From Acidobacteriota bacterium (GTDB lineage Bacteria; Acidobacteriota; Blastocatellia; RBC074), in the NCBI GenBank assembly GCA_016196035.1, contig JACPYM010000135.1:1-64000 (forward strand): DNA of 64,000 bases. The letters run 5' to 3'. Positions 1-9,858 of this stretch are shown here, piece by piece. The position numbers were made by a program, and so were the translations under genes. Position 1 is the first letter of the stretch; every line of letters begins with the position of its first letter. A model generated the notes under the pieces. The model made no database searches, was not told the DNA's origin, and saw only the letters and a list, made by a program, of their open reading frames with translations.

Positions 1-7
1 CGCAGCA

Positions 8-97
8 GTTCCGCGTCGCGTCAGCGACGCTTGAATTCAGGCGTCGCTGACGCGACGCGGAACCGTTGCCAAGCTTTCCCGGCGTTGAAACGCCGGG
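8..97. repeat. Paired hairpin repeats at window start
   Basis: Two inverted repeats lie side by side. Bases 8-30 and 41-63 are perfect 23-bp complements around a 10-nt loop. Bases 78-85 and 90-97 form an 8-bp stem with loop TGAA. Related words (a GCGTCGC/GCGACGC stem and a CCGGCGTT/AACGCCGG stem) recur at 40,149-40,257, so this looks like a dispersed repeat family rather than a terminator of one gene. Nothing coding is supported in 1-233. Confidence 0.7.
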
Positions 98-233
98 CTA
101 AAATCGGGTCGCCGCTACGCGGCTGCAAAACCACAGCCTTACATTTTTACCACTACCGTTTCCAGGCTAACTTGTCCACAATGTCTCTGAGCCAAATAAC
201 ACTGTCAATCTTCATGCGGCTTCATCCGGCTTT

Positions 234-1860
234 TCAGTTCTTCTGGGCCGATTGCACCGCGCCGCCGTTGATGCCGAAGCAATACTGATAGCCATCGAAC
301 GTGTTGAGATAAACCTTGCCATTCGCCAACGACAGCCCGCCCCAGTGGCTCCACGAAGCGATTTGCTCGCCGCTGTTCCAAAGCTCCTTGCCGGTTTGCG
401 CGTCGAGCGCGTAAAGCACCGCGTGCGTCGAGCCTTTGATGCGGTTGGCCGCGCTGTTGTAAGCCAGCCCGATGTCGTAGGCCGCCTGATCGGTGTCTTC
501 GCCGTTGCCGTAAGCGAAGACCACGCCATTGGCGAGGATCGGCGGTTCGGCGTGATTCATGTCGCGCGAGACCCAGGCCGGCGTGAGCGTGGGCTTGCCC
601 GCTTTCTCTTCCACCTTGAACGCGACGATGGCGCCGTATTTGACCGGGCCGTATTCGAGCGGCGCGGTGAATTTGGAATGCTTCGGCCCCCAGAAGGGCG
701 AGAGCGCCCAGCGCGTGCCTTTGGCGTCTTCCCACGTCGCCAGCGAACCCCAGACGCCCGCCGAGGCGAAGTTGACGTCTTCGTTGCAATAGAGCGCCGT
801 GCGTTGCAGCGGCGTGCGGTGATCGTCGCCGCCGATGGATTCGGTGTCCATCAGGTACATGCGGCATTCCTTGCCCGCGTCCACCATCAACTCTTTGCCT
901 TTGAATTTGAAGATCGCGGGCGTGACCTGCATATCCAGGTCGCGCTTCCACAACCATTCGGCGTTCGTGGGGCCGTAATAATCCACCAGCTTCGCTTGCT
1001 TGGTCACGGGGTCTTGTTGTACGCCGATGATGCCGTTGCCATAGATGCCGTGTTCAGGATTCCACGGCCCGTCGCCCGTGCCCGTGTAAAGCGTCCCGTT
1101 GCTGCTGATGGCCGGGCCGGTGCGGCCCCACATGCCACCGCCCGCCGGGCCCCAGGTGCCGACCTTATCCGTCGCCAGGTCGTAGATGTAAACCATGTTC
1201 GGATTGCCGCCGCAGCCCTGCGCCGTGTGTGTGTAAAGCACATTGTTGCGCAGGCTCAGCGCATACGGCTTGCCGTTGGGCGGCATGAATTTGGCGGGCG
1301 GCGCGATTTCTTTGCCGTCGGCCAGATTCAAGCGGCGCAAGGTGCCGTCCCAGGCAGCGGCATAGACTGTATATTTGCCTGGCGTGTCCGTAGGCCCGAT
1401 GACCGGCGTCGCCGTGATGCCGCCGGGGCACAGCACGCCCCCGCCGCGTCCGCCGCCTGCGGGCGGAACCCAATCGGTGGCGAAGTGATGCTGCCAGAGA
1501 ATGGCGCCGTTCTCGGCATCCAGCGCATAAAGGTTATCGGTGACGCCCGTCGCCAGCACGATTTGCTTCGGCCCTTTGTCGGTGGTGACGCGCCCGGCGA
1601 TCAGCACCGGCAGCAGGTTGTGCATCTGGCGCGGCTCGTTATCGAGCTTGGTCTTCCAGAGCAGCTTCATGTTTTTGGCGGTGGCCGTCGAAAGAAGGGT
1701 TTCGTTGCGCTGCCAGCCGGTGCGTTCGAGGTCGTAACCGTCGGTCAACCAATCGGCGGGTTTGCCGCTTTGGGTCAGCGCGGGCGGCGTCCAATTTGTC
1801 AGGCAGGCAGGCCAAGGTCATCAGCACGCCCGCAATCTTCAAAAATGTTCGGTATCTCAT
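234..1860 (-). CDS. Secreted PQQ-type beta-propeller protein, frameshifted near the N-terminus
   Basis: The main reading frame (234-1748) encodes about 500 residues of a PQQ-dehydrogenase/BamB-like propeller. Blade motifs such as [13 protein letters not shown] and [16 protein letters not shown] are visible. A good signal peptide ([19 protein letters not shown]) starts at 1860 behind a GGAG site, but it is in another frame. The two frames join if one unit of a threefold CAGG repeat (1800-1811, plus strand) is removed, giving [20 protein letters not shown] and running smoothly into the propeller. The gene lies 100 bp downstream of a TonB-dependent receptor on the same strand and probably shares its transcript. 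A cytoplasmic protein starting at the internal Met (1748) is the alternative, but it would lack any export signal. The substrate is unknown; no catalytic dehydrogenase residues were identified. Confidence 0.8.
1800..1811. repeat. CAGG x3 tetranucleotide tract
   Basis: Three CAGG units lie inside the signal-peptide region of the PQQ-propeller gene. Two units would put signal peptide and mature protein in one frame; three units break it. This may be a slippage (phase-variation) site, a fixed mutation or an assembly error. Confidence 0.7.
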
Positions 1861-1959
1861 GTGAAACTTCTCCGAAGGAAGTGTTGGACAGGTGCTCAAC
1901 CTGCCCTGCCAGTGACGGGCCGGACAGGTAGAGCGCCTGTCCGGCCCATCGTAGTTTCG

Positions 1960-4900
1960 TTAGAAAATCAGCTTCAACCCCAGTTGGACGTTGCGCTGAT
2001 CATTGGCCTGCGTAAGTGTGACGACGCCAAAAGTTCCCCCAGTCGCCGTCGTATTTGGCCCGCCGAACCACGGCGTGTTGGCGAAGTTGAACGCTTCGGC
2101 GCGGAATTGCAACGACGCCTTTTCTTTGAACGAGAAAGTCTTGAACAAAGAGATGTCGAAGGTCGGCGGACGATCCGTGCGAATGTTCGAGAACCGCGTG
2201 CTGTGCGAACGCAGCGTGAAGGCGGGTTGAATCTGGAAGACCGGCGTCTCGCTCGCGTCGGCGCAATTTTGCCGTGCGCCCGCTGCCGTCAACGTGCAGG
2301 TATTGAACCAGCGCGCCCAGGTTTGCTTGCCATCCGCCAGCTTCGGATCACCGATCAGGAACACACCGCCCGGCGTGCCGACGGGCAGGCCCGATTGGAA
2401 CGTGCCGATGAGATTGAACTTCCAACCGCCCGCAATGCCGCGCACCATTGCGCTGCTGTTCTTGAACAACGGCAGGTCATAACCGCCGCTGATCGTCGCG
2501 CGATGCGGCGCGTGATCCGCCGTGATGACCGACGCCAGTTGCCCAATCGGGTCTTGCGCATTCAGATAACCCACCGCTTCCATGTTCTTCGAGAAGGTAT
2601 AGCTAAACAGGTAATGCAAGCCGTTGGTCAGCCGTTTCTCCAAACGCAACTGCGCGGAGTTGTACCACGCGCGGCCAATCGTCATGCGGTCTTGCGTCAG
2701 GCTGCCGAATTGCGGGAATGGGCGCAGCAATTGCGATTGGACAATCGTTGGGCCATTCAAGGCCGCGTTGCTCGGAATCAAGCCGGCCATGGGATTCGGC
2801 ACTTGCAAATTCAAAACCGCCGCGCCTTTGGCCAAATCCGCCGCCGAGACTTCGTTGATGCTTTGCGACGTGATGAGGCTGCGCGTGCGGCTGCCGATGT
2901 AAGAAACGTCCAGCGACATCCGCCACGGCAGTTCACGTTGCACCCCGAATGAAAACTGATGGTTCAAGGGAATCACGGGAGCCTGATCATAGAACGTAAA
3001 GCTCTGTCCGATCAACGTGCGCAAGCCCAACGCGCTGCCGCTCGGGCGAATCAGGCCGTTGGGATAGGGGTTGCTCAACGTATTGGCGGGTTTCAAATTG
3101 CCGTCCGTCGAAGCGACGTAATCGGTGCTGACTGAAAAACCCAGGCGCGTGCCGGGATCGAACGCGGGCAGATAGCTCAAGCCATAGCCGCCGCGCAACA
3201 CCGTTTTCTGATCGAGTTGATAGGCCACGCCGACGCGCGGGCCAAAGTTGTTGCGGTCACGTTGGTAAGGCAGACGATTGTCTGTGTTGACAAACAGCAA
3301 TCCGCCTTTGAGCGACAGCCCCGGCGCTTGCAACGGACTCGCGCTCGTCTTGTCGAAGCCGGCATTGAGTTGGTTGTAACGTTCGCTGGTCGGCGATTCG
3401 TAATCCCACCGCACTCCCAAGTTGAGCGTCAGCTTCTTGCTGATGCGCCAGTCGTCCTGAAAGTACGCGCCGTAATACAAATGCTGGAAAGCATACGTCG
3501 CATTGATCGGCACGGAGGCGCTGGCCGCGTAGCCGAGCAATAACGAAGCGAACGAATTGCCCGAAGCCGAGTCCGCCGCCAGCGCGTTGCGCTGCGTAAA
3601 GCCCGGCGTGAAATTGAACGTGCCGAACGACGAAGTCGGTTGAATGTAGTTGTCACGCAACACGCGCATTTCGCCGCCGAATTTCAAGCTGTGATTGCCC
3701 GCCGTCTTATTCAACGCTTCGGAAAACGACGACGCATCGCTGAACGTATACGTGCTGCCGTTGCCGAAGCCCAGACCGCCCAGGCTGTCGTAACCGCCCG
3801 ACAGCGTGATGCCGGGGAAGAACTGCCGCCCCAATTGGCTCTTGAGCGCCGCCGGGAAACCCAGTTGCGTGATGTCGAAGTTGTCGCCGTATTGGTCAAT
3901 GGTGAATTCGTGGCGAATGAAGTTGATCTTGAAGTTGCTCACCAGCGTCGGCGTCAAGCTCGAAGTCAAATCTATGCCGCCGCCGAAATTCTTGCGCGAG
4001 TGCAGGAAGAACGGCGAAGCCTCTTTGCGATAGCCCGCCAGGCCGCGCGTTTCGTGCCGATTGTTGCGCAACCAGCGGCCCGACAATTTGTGCTTGTCGC
4101 TCAGGTTGTAATCGAGCCGCGAAGCAAATTGATCGTATTCATCGGTGCGCGCATTCGGGCTGTTGAAGAAATTCAAGAATCCCTGCGTATTGCCCGCTTG
4201 ATTCGGCAAGGGGATATATTCCAACAGCTTTTTCGCCACGGGATCAATGCGATTGATTGGGATGGCGTTGTTGGCGAAGGCCGTGCGCGTGCAAGTATTC
4301 CCCACGCAAGCCGTCGTCAGCGGGTCGTAAATCGTGACGGGTTGTCCGTTACCTTGCAGCGTCTTTGAGAAATCGCCGTTACGCTGTTCGAGCGTCGGCA
4401 CGCTGCGCACGACGGGCGAAGGCAGGCTCGATTTGATCTTCTCCCACGAGAACATAAAGAACGCCTTGTCCTGGCCGTTGTAAACCTTGGGAATCCGGAT
4501 CGGGCCGTCAACGACCAAACCGGGCTGATTCCAGCGAAAGGCCGTGCGCGGGGCGCCCGCCGCGTTGTTCTGGAACGAATTGGCGTTGAGTACGTCGTTG
4601 CGGAAGAAGTGATAAAGCGCACCGTGAAACTTGTTCGTGCCGCCTTTCAAGCTCACGTTGATCGTCCCGCCGCCCGTGCGACCGAACTGCGCGTCATAGG
4701 TGTTCGATTGCACCTTGAATTCCTGCACCGCGTCGGGCGAAGGCACGAACGACAACGCGCCGATGCCGCCGTTTTCCGTGCCGGTGTTCGGCGCGCCGTC
4801 AATCAGGAATTCATTGGAACGTTGCCGTCCGCCATTGATCGAGATGGCGTCCATGCCGCCGTTGTCAAAGGGGCGAAACGAAATGCTGCCTTGTGACGAA

Positions 4901-5418
4901 GTAATTTGTACACCCGAAGCCAGCGCGGCCAGCAAAAACGGATTGCGTCCGAGCAGCGGCAGATCATGGACTTTCTGCTCGTCAATCACCTGCCCGCGGC
5001 TCGCCGTCGCCGTGTCGAGCAGCGGCGTTTCAGCCGACACGGTCACGGTTTCCGACACTGAACCGACTTCCATGTGAAAGTCGAGTTGGAGGCGAGACCC
5101 AACGCGCAACTCGATGCTGTCGTGCACCGCAGTTTTCATGCCCTTCGCGGTCACCGTGATTTGATATTTGCCGATGGGCAAAAACGGCAACGAATAAATG
5201 CCCGCCTCATTCGAGGTCGTCGTCGTCGTCGTGTTGGTTTCGGAGTTTAAGGCTTTGACGGTCGCGTTGGGCAGCGCGCCGCCATTTTGATCTGCCACCG
5301 TTCCGACAATGGTGGCGCGGTTTTCCTGCGCCGCCACCGGCGTCTTCAACGCCACTGTTATAAGCAACAAGGCTGCTGTAAGAGTTAGCAACCAACGGGA
5401 AGTTTTTTTGACTAACAT
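1960..5418 (-). CDS. TonB-dependent receptor, Oar-like
   Basis: Outer-membrane receptor of 1152 residues. A signal peptide (KKTSRWLLTLTAALLL...VAAQ) is followed by a carboxypeptidase-regulatory-like beta-sandwich (about residues 30-115, VGTVADQNGGALPNATVKAL). A plug domain follows, containing SINGGRQRSNEFLIDGAPN and GRTGGGTINVSLKGGTN, and then a long barrel ending LGLKLIF with the terminal aromatic typical of Bam-inserted proteins. An upstream Met at 5499 is possible, but the Met at 5418 has a strong AGGAGGTAA site directly before it and starts the signal peptide, so it is preferred. The ligand is unknown; in Acidobacteriota such receptors are generally linked to uptake of oligosaccharides or other large substrates. 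The downstream neighbour is the PQQ propeller. Confidence 0.93.
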   Translation of the reverse strand: MLVKKTSRWLLTLTAALLLITVALKTPVAAQENRATIVGTVADQNGGALPNATVKALNSETNTTTTTTSNEAGIYSLPFLPIGKYQITVTAKGMKTAVHDSIELRVGSRLQLDFHMEVGSVSETVTVSAETPLLDTATASRGQVIDEQKVHDLPLLGRNPFLLAALASGVQITSSQGSISFRPFDNGGMDAISINGGRQRSNEFLIDGAPNTGTENGGIGALSFVPSPDAVQEFKVQSNTYDAQFGRTGGGTINVSLKGGTNKFHGALYHFFRNDVLNANSFQNNAAGAPRTAFRWNQPGLVVDGPIRIPKVYNGQDKAFFMFSWEKIKSSLPSPVVRSVPTLEQRNGDFSKTLQGNGQPVTIYDPLTTACVGNTCTRTAFANNAIPINRIDPVAKKLLEYIPLPNQAGNTQGFLNFFNSPNARTDEYDQFASRLDYNLSDKHKLSGRWLRNNRHETRGLAGYRKEASPFFLHSRKNFGGGIDLTSSLTPTLVSNFKINFIRHEFTIDQYGDNFDITQLGFPAALKSQLGRQFFPGITLSGGYDSLGGLGFGNGSTYTFSDASSFSEALNKTAGNHSLKFGGEMRVLRDNYIQPTSSFGTFNFTPGFTQRNALAADSASGNSFASLLLGYAASASVPINATYAFQHLYYGAYFQDDWRISKKLTLNLGVRWDYESPTSERYNQLNAGFDKTSASPLQAPGLSLKGGLLFVNTDNRLPYQRDRNNFGPRVGVAYQLDQKTVLRGGYGLSYLPAFDPGTRLGFSVSTDYVASTDGNLKPANTLSNPYPNGLIRPSGSALGLRTLIGQSFTFYDQAPVIPLNHQFSFGVQRELPWRMSLDVSYIGSRTRSLITSQSINEVSAADLAKGAAVLNLQVPNPMAGLIPSNAALNGPTIVQSQLLRPFPQFGSLTQDRMTIGRAWYNSAQLRLEKRLTNGLHYLFSYTFSKNMEAVGYLNAQDPIGQLASVITADHAPHRATISGGYDLPLFKNSSAMVRGIAGGWKFNLIGTFQSGLPVGTPGGVFLIGDPKLADGKQTWARWFNTCTLTAAGARQNCADASETPVFQIQPAFTLRSHSTRFSNIRTDRPPTFDISLFKTFSFKEKASLQFRAEAFNFANTPWFGGPNTTATGGTFGVVTLTQANDQRNVQLGLKLIF

Positions 5419-5476
5419 CTTTACCTCCTGACGGAAATCTAGGTGTGAAAGTGAAGCCTCAAGCAAAGATTTTTCC

Positions 5477-5551
5477 CACGAAGTAACGCGCAGTCTCACG
5501 AAGAAAAATCCCTTTTCCTCTTCTTCGTGTCTTTCTTCGTGCGTCTTCGTG
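5477..5551. repeat. CACGAAG / CTTCGTG short-repeat hairpin
   Basis: CACGAAG occurs at 5477-5483 and 5497-5503. Its complement CTTCGTG occurs at 5523-5529, 5535-5541 and 5545-5551, around an AT-rich centre. The tract sits just upstream of the receptor start (5418), so it would lie in its leader or promoter. It shares the 'short direct repeats, loop, complementary repeats' design of the heptamer hairpins at 13-16 kb. Confidence 0.6.
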
Positions 5552-5612
5552 GAGAAGATTTTTTCTTGAAGTTGGAGAAAGGCGGAGGGGAGTGTCCGCC
5601 GCTTGCTTCATC

Positions 5613-5721
5613 CTAGTACTCCATCAAGCTGAAAATGAGGGATGTAGGGCGGGATTTAATCCCGCCCTACATCCCGGATGCGCTCTCAGCATCCATCACT
5701 TACAGCTTGATGGAGTACTAG
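5613..5721. mobile_element. 109-bp miniature inverted-repeat element, copy 1
   Basis: The element begins CTAGTACTCCATCAAGCTG and ends with its exact 19-bp complement. Inside is a near-perfect stem (GGGATGTAGGGCGGGAT and complement, about 5639-5675) and a smaller GGATGC/GCATCC stem. It is base-for-base identical to 21,194-21,302. CTAG at both ends could be a target duplication. It has no coding capacity. It looks like a MITE- or REP-type element moved by a transposase encoded elsewhere. It lies 24 bp from the stop of the decayed isomerase remnant. Confidence 0.85.
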
Positions 5722-5744
5722 CCGCAAGCCCGTTGCACAAGTCG

Positions 5745-6072
5745 TCATGCCAGCGCGTCTTTGCAATACTGCACACACTTCGCCAATTCCTCCATCACAT
5801 CCGAACCATCCGGCGTCGAATATTCCAACTCGATGCAGGCCGGGAAGGTGTATTTCTCTTTCTTCATCATCTGCAAAATCGCTTTGAGCTACGTATCGCC
5901 CTGCCTCCACGGCACGTTCGGCCCCTGATTCACCTTGCGGTCTTTCAGGTGTAGGTGCGTGCTGCGCGCGTGATGTTTCTTGATAAACTCCGCCGGCGAG
6001 AAACCATTGCCGGCGGTGAAATGACCTATGTCAATATTGCAGCCGTTGAAGGGCGAATTCGCCATTGCCGTT
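5745..6072 (-). pseudogene. Sugar-phosphate isomerase/epimerase remnant (C-terminal part)
   Basis: Translating the minus strand gives the C-terminal third of an AP-endonuclease-2-type TIM barrel: FNGCNIDIGHFTAG (family motif around a metal-binding His), then FIKKHHARSTHLHLKDRK, then PACIELEYSTPDGSDVMEEL, ending KDALA and a stop at 5745-5747. An in-frame TAG at 5889-5891 interrupts it (GDT*LKAIL), and the frame has a stop upstream at about 6072, so the N-terminal two thirds are missing. It sits between two TonB receptors and next to the miniature element. It was probably once a working sugar enzyme of this operon. Confidence 0.75.
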
Positions 6073-6235
6073 TCCCAGCTTTACCGCTTCGCAAGGCAGC
6101 ACTACTTTCAAGTTGGATTGGTGCGGTAGCGCACCTGTGACTACCAGAGAAATTGAGCGGGAAGTGAGAATGCAAGAGCCGCCGAAACGGCTCTTGCATT
6201 CTCTATGTTCAGCAGTCTGTTTCAACAGTGCCGCA

Positions 6236-9200
6236 TTAGAAGTTGAGCTTCAGCCCCATCACGATGCGGCGCACGTTCGCCGCCCCAGTGTAAGAACCGA
6301 ACAGCGCATTCACCTGCGCGCCCGTCGTCAGGTCATAGCGGCCCGTCGTGTCCACCGAGGTGAATTGCGTGTGGTTGAACGTGTTGTACGTCTCCAGGCG
6401 ATATTGCAAGCGGAAGGTGCCTTCACGGCCAAACACGAAATTCTTGAACAGCGAAATGTCCCAATTGTTGGTGCCCGGCAAGCGAATCAGGTCTTTCGCG
6501 GCGTTGCCAATGCCCAGTTCCGCCTTGGTCGGCGGACGGAAGGCCGCTGTGTTGAAGAAGCGCGCAAAAGTACGCTCGCTCTTCGGCAACACCGGATCGG
6601 CGAGCAGCACGAGGCGACTGTCAACGCCGCCGCCGCTTGCGCCTGCCAGATCGGTGCCTTGCACGGTGCTGAAGCCGATGCCCGACGGCGCACCGCTGAC
6701 AAACGACGTGATGCCCGACAATTCCCAGCCGTCGAAGACTTGCTTGGCAATCGCGTGCCCGCCCAATTGCTTGCTCAGGCCCGGCAGTTTGTAAACGTAG
6801 TTGATCGTCAGGTTGTGCGTGCGGTCAAAGCCCGCTCTGCCATAGTTGCGAATGTGCGGGTCAATGAACGGGTTGACGTTGTTGCCATTCCCATCCACCA
6901 AATCCATTGCCTTCGACCAGGTGTAGCTCAGGCCGAATGACAAGCTGGACGAGAAGCGGCGATTCGCCTGCACCTGCAAAGCGTGATAGTTCGAGTTCGA
7001 AGCGAACTCCAGGTAGTTGATGTCACCGTAGCCCTTGTACGGACGCAGGAAGTTATCGGGCAGCGGTGTCACGCCCCCCGAAACGGTTTGATCAATTGCC
7101 GATGCCTGGAAGCGGCCGCCATACGGCACGGCATTGATGCTGCGGCGTTGCATCAGGTGGCGCGCCAGCGAACCAACGTAAGCCACGTCGAGCACGGTAT
7201 GAAAACCGATGTCGCGCTGGACGCCGAGACTGAAGTTGTAAACCGCTGGTGAATCGTAATCGCGTTGAATGCCAAAGACGCCCGCCGGAGCAACGCTCAG
7301 CGGCGTCGCCAGCAGGTCTTTGATCGTCGTGAAGTTGGCCGTCGCCGTGATTACGTTCGGCGGCAGTTCGACCAACTGCAACACCTGATCGTCATTGAAG
7401 CGGTCGTAAAAGATGCCGAAACCGCCGCGCACCGACGTCTTGCCGTCGCCAAAAACGTCATACGCGAACCCGACGCGCGGGCCGATGTTGATGCTTGGGG
7501 TATTGAGCACGCCCTCTTTGACCACATTCATCCCTTGGAACGCGGTGCCGGTGCCATCCGCAAACGTGCCGATCTTGACCGATGGCAGCGTCTGGCCGGT
7601 GAGCGGATTGCGCGCCACGCGGTTGGTGCCTGAACACGGATTGGCCGTAATGCAAAACGGCGTCATCAACGCGGGCTGCTTCGACGCGTCATACAGCTTC
7701 GGATCGAAGAAAGCCAGATTGTCGCCCGCACTGATCGTCGGCTGGATGCGATAGAAACGCACCCCGTAATCGAGGGTCAGCCGCTTGGTCGCTTTCCAGT
7801 TGTCCTGAATGAACCATTCGATGTTTTTATACCGCGCGTGTCCGTTCAGCTTCTTGTTCGCTTCGGTGTAGGAATTGACCACCCCCAGCAACGCGTTGGA
7901 GAAAGCGTAATTCGTATCCAGCGGGTTATTGGTGTTGCGGTCAAAGCTGAAGGTGCCGTTAAAGGCCGACGCGCGCGCGGCGTTGCGCGTGGTGTATTCC
8001 AGATAAAAGCCCGTCTTTAGATTGTGGCCACCCCAAATCTTTGAAAGGTTATCCGACCAGTTCCAGATGTTGTTCGTGCCAAAGAAGGGGAAGCGTTGCT
8101 CAATATTAAATTGCGGCGCATTGGCGACGCCGCCGAACGTGGCGTTCGGGATCAGGCGCAACGGATTGCTCGCCGGGTAAAACTGCGGCAGCGTCAACCC
8201 GATCTTTTGCCGGTCGTTGCGGTCAATGCCCGCCTGATTAAGCGGCTCGACGGTCTGCAAGGCGCGATTGACGCCAAAAGTAGCCTCGTTGGTCAGCGTC
8301 GGATCAAACGTGTGAATCAGTGTGCTGACCAAACCTTCGCTCTTGATCTGATACTTGATCGGGAACTGCGGCCAGACGTTCGACGCCAGCACGAAGTTGA
8401 AATCGCCCTTGTACTGTTCGTTGTTATGAATGCCGCGCGCATAGAAAGTCGTCTTCGACGAAACGTTCCAGTCCATGCGCAGAATCTCTTCGCGGCGCGG
8501 CTGATTGACCGTGCTCTGGAAGACGTTGTTGTAGTTATTGGTCGGGTCTACGTAATTCGGCAACGGGAAGATGCTCAGCAACTTCTGCCCGTTCGCGTCA
8601 ATGCGGTTGGTCGGAATGACGTTGTTTGGAAACGCCTGTCCGGTCAACGGGTCGCGGATCACAATCAACCGCCCACTGGTATCCAGCGTCTTCGAGAAAT
8701 CACCCGCGCGCTCCAACGCGGAAGGATAGGTGAGCGTTCCCTGCCGCGTCGGATAGGTGCGCGGCAGATATTCCTGCGACCAGAAGAAGAACAGCTTGTT
8801 GCGGTCTTTGTTGAAATTCGTGCCGGGAATCAGCACCGGGCCGCCGATGTTGCCGCCCCAGTAATTGAACCGGTAACGCTGCTTTGGAATGAGGCGCGCG
8901 TTGTTGAAATATTCGTTGGCGTTGAATTGTTCGTGGCGTTTGAAATAGAAACCGCCGCCGTGAAAGTCGCGTGTGCCGTTTTTGATGACGACGTTGATTG
9001 TGCCGCCGCTGCTGCGGCCATATTCGGCCTGATAGTTGGTCAGCAGCACTTTGACTTCGCCGATGGCGTCGAGGCCGGGCGCGAGGTAAGGCCCTTGTTG
9101 CGAACCGGTGTCGAGGCTCGACACGCCATCGAGCGTCAGGTTCAGCGTGCCGGTGCGGCTGCCGTTGATGTTGACGCCGACCAGGTTGTTCCAGCCGGGC

Positions 9201-9724
9201 GCTTCACGGTTGGCCGTATCCACTACGCCGGGCAGCAAACGCACGAGGCCCATGTAATCGCGCCCTTTGAGGGCGATGCCTTGAATTTGCTGTTCGTCAA
9301 TTAAACCGGAACGCTCGGCGCTTTCGGTTTTGACGAGCGCCGTTTCCGCCGTCACGGTGACGGTTTGGCTGACATCGCCGACTTCGAGAATGAGCTTGTG
9401 CACGTCCACGCGCTCGTTGGCGGTCAGCACAATATTTTTTTGCTCAAACTTCTTAAACCCATTGGCCGTCACGACCAGGCGGTAATTGCCTGGCAGCAAC
9501 TGCGGGGCGATGAAATTGCCGTCGCTATCAGCGGTGATCGCCACCATCCGCGCGGTTTCCTGGTTAATGATTTCGATTTTGGCATTCGGCACGACCCCGC
9601 CATTGGCATCGGTCAGGGTGCCAGAGATTTGCCCGGTCAGGCCTTGGGCGTTCGCGCTCAGGCAACCGCAAACGAAAACAAGGCAGAGCAAAAGGAAATT
9701 GATCCTATTTCTACTCGGTGACAT
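6236..9724 (-). CDS. TonB-dependent receptor, Oar-like
   Basis: Outer-membrane receptor of 1162 residues with signal peptide (NRINFLLLCLVFVCGCLSANAQG). A carboxypeptidase-regulatory-like domain follows (ISGTLTDANGGVVPNAKIEI), then a plug (VNINGSRTGTLNLTLDGV; GRSSGGTINVVIKNGT) and a barrel ending VMGLKLNF. The start has an AAGGAG site 6 nt upstream. The downstream neighbour on the strand is the isomerase remnant and then a second receptor. A GntR/FCD regulator lies immediately upstream and a palindrome at 9774-9788 is in the promoter region. The ligand is not predictable from the sequence. Confidence 0.93.
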   Translation of the reverse strand: MSPSRNRINFLLLCLVFVCGCLSANAQGLTGQISGTLTDANGGVVPNAKIEIINQETARMVAITADSDGNFIAPQLLPGNYRLVVTANGFKKFEQKNIVLTANERVDVHKLILEVGDVSQTVTVTAETALVKTESAERSGLIDEQQIQGIALKGRDYMGLVRLLPGVVDTANREAPGWNNLVGVNINGSRTGTLNLTLDGVSSLDTGSQQGPYLAPGLDAIGEVKVLLTNYQAEYGRSSGGTINVVIKNGTRDFHGGGFYFKRHEQFNANEYFNNARLIPKQRYRFNYWGGNIGGPVLIPGTNFNKDRNKLFFFWSQEYLPRTYPTRQGTLTYPSALERAGDFSKTLDTSGRLIVIRDPLTGQAFPNNVIPTNRIDANGQKLLSIFPLPNYVDPTNNYNNVFQSTVNQPRREEILRMDWNVSSKTTFYARGIHNNEQYKGDFNFVLASNVWPQFPIKYQIKSEGLVSTLIHTFDPTLTNEATFGVNRALQTVEPLNQAGIDRNDRQKIGLTLPQFYPASNPLRLIPNATFGGVANAPQFNIEQRFPFFGTNNIWNWSDNLSKIWGGHNLKTGFYLEYTTRNAARASAFNGTFSFDRNTNNPLDTNYAFSNALLGVVNSYTEANKKLNGHARYKNIEWFIQDNWKATKRLTLDYGVRFYRIQPTISAGDNLAFFDPKLYDASKQPALMTPFCITANPCSGTNRVARNPLTGQTLPSVKIGTFADGTGTAFQGMNVVKEGVLNTPSINIGPRVGFAYDVFGDGKTSVRGGFGIFYDRFNDDQVLQLVELPPNVITATANFTTIKDLLATPLSVAPAGVFGIQRDYDSPAVYNFSLGVQRDIGFHTVLDVAYVGSLARHLMQRRSINAVPYGGRFQASAIDQTVSGGVTPLPDNFLRPYKGYGDINYLEFASNSNYHALQVQANRRFSSSLSFGLSYTWSKAMDLVDGNGNNVNPFIDPHIRNYGRAGFDRTHNLTINYVYKLPGLSKQLGGHAIAKQVFDGWELSGITSFVSGAPSGIGFSTVQGTDLAGASGGGVDSRLVLLADPVLPKSERTFARFFNTAAFRPPTKAELGIGNAAKDLIRLPGTNNWDISLFKNFVFGREGTFRLQYRLETYNTFNHTQFTSVDTTGRYDLTTGAQVNALFGSYTGAANVRRIVMGLKLNF

Positions 9725-9773
9725 AGTTGCTCCTTACTTTGGTTGGAGTTACGGGTAATACACACACCTTGCC

Positions 9774-9788
9774 GCGTCTAGTAGACGC
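9774..9788. promoter_or_regulatory. Candidate operator palindrome
   Basis: GCGTCTA-G-TAGACGC is a perfect 15-bp odd palindrome 50 bp upstream of the receptor start at 9724, in the 134-bp gap after the GntR/FCD gene. FCD-type regulators bind short palindromes in such positions. Linking this site to that regulator is inference. Confidence 0.4.
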
Positions 9789-9858
9789 AACGAGATGTGT
9801 CTCACAAGGTTATTGAATTGAGAGCGGTTTATCCCAGCAATGGACTAGCTGGACTTTG

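Noticed and set aside
252-1931. 559-residue open frame on the plus strand
   Set aside because: It is antisense to the PQQ-propeller gene; composition is Arg/Ala/Val-rich with no domain, signal or ribosome site.
8096-9304. 402-residue open frame on the plus strand
   Set aside because: It is the complement of a TonB receptor gene in a GC-rich sequence; no family motif is present.
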